A stretch of 64,000 nt of DNA from Leucocoprinus leucothites. Its lineage: Eukaryota > Basidiomycota > Agaricomycetes > Agaricales > Agaricaceae. The notes below the pieces were generated by a model. The model was not told where the DNA came from, ran no database searches, and saw only the letters and a list, made by a program, of their open reading frames with translations. Location of the stretch: contig JAACJO010000006.1 in the NCBI GenBank assembly GCA_013368445.1, positions 1,922,001 to 1,986,000 of the forward strand. The letters are read 5' to 3'. The position numbers were made by a program, and so were the translations under genes. This document shows positions 12,293 to 22,165 of this stretch, one piece after another (the stretch's first letter is position 1; each line of letters starts with the position of its first letter).

Positions 12293-14796
12293 ATGCCTCA
12301 GCACGCAAGCTGGTCTTTCGTCCCTAATCGTGATGCTCCTACGAAATCGGATCTTACGCCTCCGAGCCCTTTTCCCCCGGCACCTATTCTGCACCCCCTA
12401 CCGGCCTGTATTTTTCCGACTTCAGCTCCTATTCCTCCTCCCACTCAGAGTTTCTTTCCGCGTCGTATTTCAACTTCATTTTCTGTTCCTCCATTTCCTA
12501 CGAATACTCTGTCAACCAGTAACGTGGTTCCTCCACCACCTATCCTGCATCCTCTACCGGCCTATATACTTCCGATCCTAGTTCCCACCGCTCCTTCTCC
12601 TCATCGTATTTCTCCACCTCCTATCGCTCCTCCACTTCTCACAGATCCTACACCACCTCGTGTTGTCTCTTCACTTCTTCCCCCTCCTAGCCTGAGTGCG
12701 TCGTGGCATTTTTCTATTTAATGCGTGATTTTCAATCCCGGTAATTATCTTTCTACCACTGCGTTAGATTCTCCTCAGCATGAAATGTTTCACGGTGCAC
12801 ATCACTTTATCCTCGACAATCCTCAGTTCAACGAGTTTTCTGTTGCGGGTTCTGGTTAGCCTTACAACACTCTTAGCTCGTACGAACGGTCTTAAATCTG
12901 CAAATAGGTCTAAACGAACTCTTCAAAAATTCAATGCCGAGCGCGTTCCACGATTCCTCCACTCGTGATCCACCTCCGAGATGTCACCTAGGCACTCGGA
13001 AAGACTACATTAGCAAAATCACTAGTTGGGCACATGGAGACTCCGATCGTAAAGAACCTATACTCTGGATGCGCGGCCCCTTTGGCATTGGCAAGTCCGC
13101 CATTGCCCAAAGCTGTGCTGAAGTACTGGATGGGGAGCATAAGCTCGCTGCCGCTCTGTTCTTTTCCCGCTCCAATGCAGACCGTGATGACCCTCGTCGA
13201 GTGTTTACCTCTATCGCCTATCAAATCGCTGCGAAATGCCAGTCATTCAGCGATATCATTGATGCTGTTATTAGAAAAGACCCGGCTCTTGTGATGAAGA
13301 CTTTGGCAAAGCAGTTTGAGGAGCTTCTTGTCCAACCGCTTAGGCGACTTGGTTTTGCGAGGCGCGAGATTGAGGAGCTCGTTGTCATCGTTGATGGTCT
13401 TGATGAGTGTCGGGGAACGGTGGAGCAGAGTGCAATCCTTAACATCATCGCGACTTCTACCAGAAAGCGGACAACTCCTTTTCGCTGGTTCATCACGAGC
13501 CGACCGGAGGAGCATATTATGCGGACCATGAATTCCGATGATGTGGTCTCCGTCTCATCCCGCATCAAGCTCCCTGTATCCCGTCATATCGACCACGAGA
13601 TCTTGATCTACCTGACCGACGAGTTCAAGAAGATCCGCACAAATCATCGTCTTCCTGGCTCCTGGCCATCTGAAGAAGCACTTGCTCTACTTGTTGAGCG
13701 TTGTGCAGGACTGTGGATCTACGTTTCGACCATTGTTCGTTTCATCAACGATGAAAACTCTTACGGACCCAAGGACCAGCTGCTGGTCGTACTCAAGTTT
13801 GCGCGCGACGTTTCTTCGATAATCGGGCCGAATAAACCCTTGGCTGAGATGGATTTTTTCTATACCCTCATCATGGAACGCATCCCATCGAACATCAGGA
13901 CTACAGTCCGCAAGATCCTTCTTCTTTATTCTATGCCGGCTTTTCAACGCCCAGTTCACATCTCCATTGCTTTATGTCTTTCTACAGAGCAACTTCGTCG
14001 TGCTTGTATTTCGATCCGATCGGTCATGGAGTTACAGGACGGTGGTGACATTAGGTTGATGAGGTTGTCCTTCTACCATGCGTCGTTCCTTGAATTCATG
14101 AAGGACCCGGAGAGGTCGAAGGAGTTATGTATCTATGGAGATTTCTTGGAGGAGCAACGGCGAGAGCTTTTGACTTGGTTGCATGAAGTTTGTTCTCGTA
14201 GTACAGGTAACAGTTTTTAGTCCATTTACCGGTTCTTGTGCTGATGAGATGTTATGTCACTCCCAGATTCCTCGCACCTCGTGTTTCCATCGGAGGCGAT
14301 TGTCCCTGAAGGCATCCAACGCCGCGATTACTATCTCCAAACTTTGCTTTCATTCTGGATGCTTTGTAGTATACGCGAACATCCGCTTGATTACTCGACT
14401 GCCGTTTCTATTACAAAATTACCGTTCAAGACAATGTTCAAGCTGCTGGGTTCGTTTTCTAGCATCAGTATAAACTGCAAACAGTTGAGAGATAATGTAA
14501 GCCTTTAATACTGCCTATTTTCCAATGGTTATCGCTCATGATATGACTGGTGATTACAGCTCCCGATTACGCTCCGCGACAAGATCATTCGCTGGTGTAA
14601 GAGAAATACGGCGTGGGTTTTAGGACATGGAGAAAGTGAAGTAGTCCCTGAACAGGCGGGGAATTATTTTTTCTTGACTAATAACCAAGATGTGAGTGAC
14701 TACTTTGCCTCTTTGTATTTGCGGGATGAGCTAACTGTCTGTATTTAGCAGAACGATGGTAGAAGCGTGCGTGTCGCTGACATTCTGAGAGAATAA
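12293..14796 (+). CDS. NACHT-domain NTPase (NLR-like), tandem copy 2
   Basis: Paralogue of the gene at 7581, 732 residues, six exons: 12293-12695, 12768-12854, 12908-14206, 14267-14496, 14560-14691, 14749-14796. The large NACHT exon has exactly the same length (1299 bases) as in copy 1 and is nearly identical in protein. Walker A (GPFGIGKS) and Walker B (LVVIVDGLDE) are intact. The proline-rich N-terminus is 35 residues shorter and more diverged, but keeps both LHPLPA(C/Y)I repeats and the MFHGAHHFILDNPQFNEF segment. The copy-1 donor after exon 1 (GGTGAGT) is lost here; I used GTGCGT a few bases downstream, which restores the frame. No C-terminal repeats are seen. Divergence concentrated at the N-terminus suggests that this part changes fastest. 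Confidence 0.85.
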
Positions 14797-14864
14797 GAGA
14801 ATACGTTACGTTGGTAGTACCATTGATTGATTTCTCCATCCATGGGCGCCACCCAAGAATCTAT

Positions 14865-15240
14865 CAAGGCGCCAGTCGGATTATCGAATCAGCGCCAACA
14901 CAGTTTGAGCATGGTTCTGTTATGCAAAAAAACTATGAGACTAGGGAAGTATAAAGTGATTAGGGATCTTAAGTTAGTGCGCGAAGAAACCGATATCTTG
15001 GGAATCGAGATTCAAGATAAGGACTGCAGAGATTTTCCTCTTAAGCCAGGGAAATCGCGTTCCTATGGACAAGAAGGTGAGGAGGAGGGGGAATAACTTC
15101 CCCCCCCCTGGTACTGTAGATGGCTAAGAAAATTATTTGCTCGATGCTTGAAATTATATTTGGATTTTCTAAACGCTCTTGAACCGACGACAGCACACGC
15201 TAGCGTGGATGACACGCGTTTTATTGATCGGGAAGGCTAG
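14865..15240 (+). pseudogene. Decayed 3' end of the Arg-tRNA synthetase gene (copy 2)
   Basis: Similar to the remnant after NACHT gene 1. Both share the block CAACAC/CAACAT..TTGAGCATGGTTCTGTT followed by a GTATAAAGTGA stretch and a GGAATC(A/G)AGATTCAAG-type block. Similarity to the true gene is weaker, and the terminal coding block is mostly lost. The 3' flank (GAAATTATATTTGGATT.., GCGTGGATGACA..) still matches the true gene's flank at 7145-7225. A short open frame here (14827-15096) is residual and I do not call it a gene. Confidence 0.65.
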
Positions 15241-15897
15241 AAGCGCGGTGATGTATTCGATAACTGCGGTGATGTAACCGACTTCGATCTCCGCCCGTAC
15301 TCGAATTTAGGAGAGATTCTCCTAAGGTATTATGATCATCATCAGTCAGTATCTCAGGTAGAGGAGCAAGAGAACCTTTCACGACATAGAGGAGGCTTCA
15401 TCAACTGCAAGTAAAGGCCTATGAGAACGATGCCGTTGGCCGAGGAGTCGAGCTAACGGAACAAATTTTACGTAAATCAATGCCAAGACCACACCAGAAG
15501 GCTAAGCTAGCAATAATGGGGAATATGTGGTCCAGCATATAATAAATAAAGTGTCCCACTCCTCGGCTTTTGACATACGACTTGTTGTATCAGCAGTGTA
15601 CATTAGCGAACGAGCGAAAATGCAGAGAGTGTGGTCAATGTATTTGACGACGAAGGACGGAGAGAGGGCGATTAGCTGGCAAACTGAGGTGCGCGGCCAA
15701 TTTTGAATAATGTATTAATTAAATAATTGATGGTTTGCTGGTTGTTCGTTTGCGGTGTCATCACAATTCTGTTTCGTATCTCGTCCGTTCTCTTCCTCTT
15801 AATACTGCTGGGCCTCGCCCTGTTCGCCTTGTCCTCCTTCTTCCTCCCCTACTCACTTCCACTCTCTCCTCCCCGTCCACTCTTTTTTTCTCCTTAG
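15241..15897. other. No gene supported; tetraspanin promoter
   Basis: About 650 bases. No third NACHT gene follows the second synthetase remnant. The last 100 bases are strongly C/T-rich, a typical leader before the tetraspanin start. Confidence 0.5.
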
Positions 15898-17806
15898 ATG
15901 GATCATGCCAATCGAAGCTCGTTCGTGTTTCTAACCTCCTGTTCCGATATTAAATTCGCTGACAACCAAACCTCCTCTTTCTCTTCCGGTTCTAAATCTA
16001 CCTGGGCGCGGACTTCGTTGGGATAATCTTACATTCGTGGCGATGGCGATATTTTTCTTCGTTCCTTGCCTTCTCCTGTGACCACCCCGACGACACCACC
16101 TCATTCCCACCGGCACCCTTGTCCGCGTGTGGTTGTCTCTTTCATCCTGCGGACAAAATCGCAGTCGGCCTTCGTCGATTGGATCTCACGACGACGATAC
16201 CAGTTCAAATTCGCAGACACCCTCGACACATCCCATTTACTCATCGGACAGGGACCGCTCTAAGGAACAAGAACGCGCGAGACTTATGAATAATAGTAAT
16301 AATACAGGTGCATTTGCTGTTGACAGGGACTGGAATATAGGTACTTATGTGACCATATAGCAATGCCTGCTGCTGCTTCGGGCTTTTACACCGCTCCAGC
16401 GAGTGGCGGTAATGGCGCTGGCGGAGCAGGAGGAGGGGATTTGGAAAAGCCCCTGCCGCCGTTTATGGGTATCACCTCGGGTGTAAAGATCTTCACGAAC
16501 AACAGTAGTACTGGATTGAACAGCGGGAGATCAAGTCCGGCATTGCACAGTCCTGGATCGGAACACAAACTTGTCGAGACGGAGTCCCAAATATCACTTT
16601 CGACTCATTACTTACCGAGCAAGTTTTCGAGTACGATGTTGAATCCTGGTGCTAGGAGAAGGAAGGGCAGAGGTGGGAAGGGAAAGGATGGTGCACCGCA
16701 TGTACCCAAGATGGGTGGGGGTGCGGAGGCGTTTAGGGATGGGGAGGCGAGGATGCCGGTGGAAGGGGATGAAGATTATGATGGTGTTAATATTGGAGGT
16801 CCAAAGACGAAGAAGATGCGTTGGACTAGGTTCAAGTGGACGATGTTTTTCGCAAATCTAGTGGTCAGTCATTATTGGCGGTTTTGTGTGATTTCTTACT
16901 GATCGACTCCTGGCGTTCTATCCTCATAGTTTACTGCGTACTCTGCTGTGGCGTTAATCATATGCCTGTTGACGTGGTTCAATGTTTGGACTAGGGCAGA
17001 TATCGTCCGCGTTGGGAACCACACCGAATTGATCATATCCACCTTCGCGTCCTGCATCGGCATCATCACCTCTACGATTGGCTGGGCAGGTATCCTTCTC
17101 AACAACCGCTCCTTCCTCGCAGTCTACAACCTCCTCCTCTGGATTACTTTCCTCTTCCTCGTCATGCCTGGCTACATCACATACAAGAGACATACATTCA
17201 ACCTCGAAGGCAAAATCAATGCCGAATGGTCACGTAATCTTGGTCCCGATGGTCGCCTTCGTGTACAAAATGCCCTTCGATGCTGTGGCTATTATTCCCC
17301 GTTTATTGAGGCGACCATCAGTGCGACTTGTTATGCGAGGAGTATCCTTCCGGGATGCAAATTGCATTATTTGCAATTTGAGAGGATGGTACTGAGCAAA
17401 TGGTATACGGTTGTGTTTTCGCTTGTACCCGTGCATGTGGGGATCATGGTGGTGGGTTTGTTGTGTAGCAATCATGTGACGTATAGGTTTGGGAAGGGGA
17501 TGATGCCAAAGGCCTATAGGTTGAGTATGAATAGTATGGCTGTGATCATGGATAATTATGCCAGGTATGTATTCCTTCTCGTTTTCGTGTCTCTGAGGTG
17601 GTGATTTTCTGAGTCTACTATTTTCTTTGTGCAGTCAACTGGCGGAACAATATGGTAATGATGTCGCCTCCGAGATATTGACCAAGTCGAAGTCGGGGTG
17701 GCAGTTGGATGGGCTGCCGGCTGTTGCGTATTCGCAGAGCTTGAGCCAAACGCCGAGCATTCAGATGGCGAGCAAATATGGCTCGATTGCGAGTAAGGGT
17801 GATTAA
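15898..17806 (+). CDS. Tetraspanin, fungal Tsp2 type
   Basis: Four-helix membrane protein predicted to organise membrane microdomains; 491 residues. Exons: 15898-15920, 16165-16307, 16361-16863, 16930-17564, 17635-17806. The first two exons are inferred from splice phase (MDHANRSSRPSSIGSH); a start at 16363 is the conservative alternative. The long N-terminal region is low-complexity with LSTHYLPSKFSSTM and ARMPVEGDEDYDGV segments. Helices: MFFANLVVFTAYSAVALIIC, the ISTFASCIGIITSTIGW region, the FLAVYNLLLWITFLFLVMP region and the VVFSLVPVHVGIMVVGLLC region. The large outer loop between helices 3 and 4 carries the tetraspanin CCG motif (LRCCGYYSP) and further cysteines (ATCYARSILPGC). A 60-residue cytoplasmic tail follows. 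Basidiomycete Tsp2 proteins have this layout. Confidence 0.85.
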
Positions 17807-19384
17807 CAAAGGGTGCGAATCTGTCGTTCTCTTTTTGGCTTCCCTGCAGTCGGGCCGCATTTCCATTTGAACACCAGGTTCCCTGTTCTTCCGTCTCCTT
17901 ATTCTCCCTCCGTTTTCAATCTCCTTTTTCCATCCAGCATTATCGTTTTGCGCATGCATGCATCTCCAGCCATCCTCGGACTCCCTCATATTCCACTACC
18001 TCACAATACCTGTACCATTTTCATGAGCATATTTCCTCATCCTCCCATCCTTTTAAGAGCTCAACACGGTCGCTTCTTTTCATGACTACACGTTTCTCGA
18101 ACCGAACCAGAAGGACTTTAGTTTTGTTGATGAACGGTAGACTACTATTACTACTTCTCTTATTTCTTTCCTTTCCTCTGGACTTGTCAAAGCCATACAA
18201 TAAGGATCTCAATACGCATTTCCCGTAACGCGTGGTTCCTTTCCTTTTTTCCTTCTTGTTTTTATCAGACTTTTTATCGTTCATGTCGTTTGATGCCCCA
18301 TTTCTATTCGATCATCTTCGGCTTTTTCTCCGAAGGTCTTCGTTTCTCTCGGACTCGGCTTGTTTTTCTTCACGTTACATTGTTGCATGATCTTCCCCCT
18401 CCCCCTCCTTTTTGTCATCCTCCTACTGTTATGATCAGGCAATAGTTTCCTAGCTACTTGGCTTTAGTTTTGTTTCTCAAGTTAGAGTATACTCGAGTGT
18501 GGACGGACGGTACAGACTCTTCTTAATTTAATTGAATTGGTGGTAGTCATCGTAGCAATGATATACGGTTTCGAGTGATCCTGATAGGAACAAGGATTTT
18601 TTTGCTTTTTTTGAGGATGAGCCCCCGAGATATGTGCGTTGCCTATCACTGGGTGGCATCAGCGTGCTCAGGCGCGCATTTATTTATTGCTCAAAGCTTT
18701 GCAAGAGTGATTTGAGTCCGAGGCCCGAGGACCCATTATATGCTATGCATCTCACTTTGTCCAATAATGGTGTCAAACCTGATATACGCACAGGCCCAAA
18801 ACTTGTTACTGTTATTTTTACTTTACCGGCTAAAACTGGGGCAGATGAATAAATGTTGATGCCGAAGGGACTCGTTCGAGCGGGTGATGTGGTAGTGGAA
18901 GGGAGTAAATGAGCAAGCTATATTAAAAGCGAGGGTAGAGCATTTATGCTACGGATATGAAGACCCGAAGGACTAATGGAGAAATTGGTCTGCCGCAAAG
19001 TAGATTATCAGAGTCCAATAGATTATGCACTCTGTTTAATGCTCTGAACGCTCTTTTTTGTATCCGATTGTGAAATAATAAGTACAAAATATATATTCAG
19101 CTTCTCAAAGGAGAGCTGAATGATATACACAGTCTGTACAGTACCTATACGACACTAGAATACACTGCAGAGTCAATAAATATCGGATACACCCATAGCA
19201 CAAAAAGAAGCGGAGGTGATAGGCGGCGGTAGTACTAATAAGCGGCGGAAGGAATATAACAAAGCACAAATGATGAGCATAAATTGGACATAGTACGAAA
19301 GGGAGAAAGCGGCTCGGGTGCGTGTTTGCAATCCCGACAGATTGTACGCAACATCGAAATGAACCTCCGTCGATGTTGAAAAGC
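17807..19384. other. No gene supported
   Basis: Between the convergent tetraspanin and seven-helix genes. The first about 650 bases are T/C-rich and probably include the long 3' untranslated region of the tetraspanin mRNA. Nothing coding is recognised. Confidence 0.5.
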
Positions 19385-20657
19385 TTAAGCCTCTTCCCGT
19401 AATCCGGCAGGAAGGGAAGCCTGAGTCACAGTACCGAGCTGTGTCGCTTGTGAGCGCTCATCCCGATTCCACTGCAACGAGCTGAGCTGTTGTTCAGTGT
19501 CCTTCTTCCAAGCTCGATTTGTGGTGACTCGGTAAGTAACAAGGAGATAGGCAAGTATCTGAAGAATATTCATGATTGGATCGACCTGGGAGAGGCAATG
19601 GGAGCTATTGCTCTACTTACCTGGATGAAAGGTCGAGTAATGGTGAAGAACCATCAACAGCAGTCACTTGGACAAATTCTTCGGTGCTATCTTTTCCCAA
19701 GAGCCTAAAAAGGTCGAGGATGATCATAACAAGCATCCACAAAGATTCAAGAGCAAATGATTCAACAAGCATGGAAATTATTGACAGGTATTGATTTGCA
19801 ATTTCTGGATCTGATTCACCTAAAGAATCTGGAGTTTCAGGAAAACCGAGAAAAATCTGCCGACTATAGGTAGCGGAACAAGGCGCACCCATGACTTTGA
19901 TGTGTTGTCTTCGTTGTCGAGCAATATGTGTACTAATCAGTACAGTGATAGTCATGGCAATACCAAAGAGAAGACACTCTGCCAGAATTAGCAGGACCCT
20001 AGCGGTTATAAGACCAGATCGTCCGGAGTTCGGTCCCCCGAGGTCGCACACACTAAATATCTGAATTGCTACAATCATAATCAGGACCACAGTCTAAGGG
20101 GATAAAATACTACACACTACATGTCAACGTACCTATGTATACAAGGAGTGACAGGATCAGCACCACCACGATGAAGAGGCGATATCGTGACACCCCCAGA
20201 TAACCCACAAACGCCAAATCTAAGAAATTAAATAGTCATGAGAAACCAAGTTGGAGCGGTAGGAAGAAAGGAAGTTCACTTGAATGCCAAATGTCAGCGA
20301 ATCAAGTAATATGTCAATGGTGTAGCCCATTAAAGCGACTTGTGATACTTCATAAACTTCTACAGCGTAACTAAAACCACCACCCGGATAATCTGCATGG
20401 TCAACTAAGGATAATTGTGCTGCTCTAGAGTCCGCGACAAGATTTCCCAGGAGCCCACAAGCCATAATAGTAGACATAAACAGGAGAGTGATGATGTTTT
20501 GCCTTCGCCGATGTGCATCCTTTAGTTGAAGGCACAGTGACCGACAGCAGAGGATGTATATTGTGAACGTGAGACCATAGAGGGTGCCCTCCACAGTTGT
20601 AGAGGTGATTACTTCAACCCTTTCAAGCAAGAGATGTCCAGGATTCGAGTCGGCCAT
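19385..20657 (-). pseudogene. Seven-helix orphan membrane protein, frame broken
   Basis: Belongs to the large Agaricomycete family of uncharacterised seven-helix proteins. Exons: 20280-20657, 20143-20219, 19668-20093, 19385-19585. Helices are found in order: TLYGLTFTIYILCC, ITLLFMSTIMACGLLG, TIDILLDSLTFGIQ with IWRLWVIWG, RLFIVVVLILSLL with VVLIMIVAIQIF, ARVLLILAECLLFGIAMTI, LVESFALESLWMLVMIILDL and IMNILQILAYLLVTYRV. The second exon opens in the family motif frame (IWRLWVIWG, compare YRCxxIW) and then changes frame at a run of five C (plus strand 20193-20197). One more base would restore VSRYRLFIVVV. It is either a recent pseudogene or a one-base sequence error. A frame without the break is possible, but loses the motif and needs an out-of-phase junction. 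Confidence 0.65.
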
Positions 20658-22165
20658 GGTAGAAGCACTGGTTGCTGGTTAACCGAGTGGAGATTCGGAT
20701 GACATGGGTTCAACCTGGGGATAGATATATAGCCCAGTCCTAACACCATCGACGTGACTTGTTCAACTGAGGTCCCGGCTATCAAGTCGAGGGATGATTG
20801 CAGCTGCGATGTTTACATGTTCTAATTCATTTTTCTTCTCAAACACCCGGAGGCTCACCCAGAGACTCGGTCGGGAACATACGTTCCCTTGTACTGGCCC
20901 TAGTTTACTTGACGATGTGAGACACAATAAATGTGTTATTACAAGAAAATCAGTATCTGTACCACTCACCGCGAGTTTTGTTATTTGCATCTGACTGCTC
21001 CACTACTATACCCGTATGGTACAGAATGCTCGACAAGGAGTTTGCTGGGAACTGAGCACTTTAACGAGGGGCTTCTCAGCGTCTTTCTGGAATGGAAGCT
21101 TAGTAAGTAGTAGAATCCTTGTATAGTACCCGAGATAAAAGGACTGCTGAGACAAGGAGTCATCCCACCATATGATGTGCGTTATTGGACATGCAATAAC
21201 TTCACCCTGAAAGACCTCACTTCCAACAGGGTCTTTGTCCGTAAATACCAAATGGGAGATTAGTCGTGCGACCGAAGGTTACCGACGCGTGAAGCTGAGC
21301 ACTCTTAAGAATGCGGCATACCTTAGTCTGATTAGCCTCTAGCTCGAAGATAGCACATCAAATTCATGGGTGCGTCGGATCACCCGCTCTGCTATAGCCG
21401 TGAGGTACGATCCCACAAGTTGTCAAGCCCATTGCTCTCGAATCTTCGTGGATGACTTTAGGAATTGCCCCATTATTACTTGTTCCGCCACTACATTGAG
21501 GCAAGCAGAATGGTAAGTCTCGTTGTTTTACTCTAACTGAGTCATCATTGAGCAGGTATGTCGAACTGGCAAGAGTCATGGTTGGAAGGCTGAACAGAAG
21601 CTCAGTACTGAGAGGTTCGTTATGTACCACGAGAAGTGCCTTGAACATGTAGTGCGGTGGAGATCTATCATCGAAGGGTAGGCGAATTAGAGACTCGGAA
21701 GATTTCGAAAGGGGATAATTTTGTAGCATAATCGCCAATTAGCCCATGCCAATTTGCGAGCCCTTTTTGATAACGTGGTTGCCAGTTACTGAGAATCATC
21801 TAGCGCTCAGCGTCCACAAACTTGGTGAGAAATGTCCAGACCGACAAGACTTGGCCGCGGGTGATAGAGTGACGTTATTAATAGTTCCCTGGATGTCGGG
21901 TTCGAGATGGTGGCTACTTTCCATTGACCATGCTTCGGGCGGACCTTGCGCGAGCCCTGGCACCGTGTATGTATATATAATACATTCACTCACTTTCTTC
22001 GTTCTTCTGTTGACTTCTTGTGTTCCCCAGTTACCGTCGGAGTCTTCATCACCGACGGCGCGTGCATTGCAGAGCACTTGGACGATACGCCATACTTGAC
22101 GCTTATTTCCTGTGAACCTGTAAGGATCTGGGTATATCTTTCACGAGCTCCGAACGACGAGGACG
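20658..22165. other. No gene supported
   Basis: 1.5 kb between divergent genes. A 124-codon frame on the minus strand (21364-21738) has no recognisable domain, no hydrophobic pattern and no matching splice sites, so it is not called. Confidence 0.45.

Noticed and set aside
14827..15096. Short plus-strand frame after NACHT gene 2
   Set aside because: It lies within the decayed synthetase tail and uses a different frame from the ancestral protein.
21364..21738. 124-codon minus-strand frame
   Set aside because: No family, no signal peptide and no splice partners; the length is compatible with chance.
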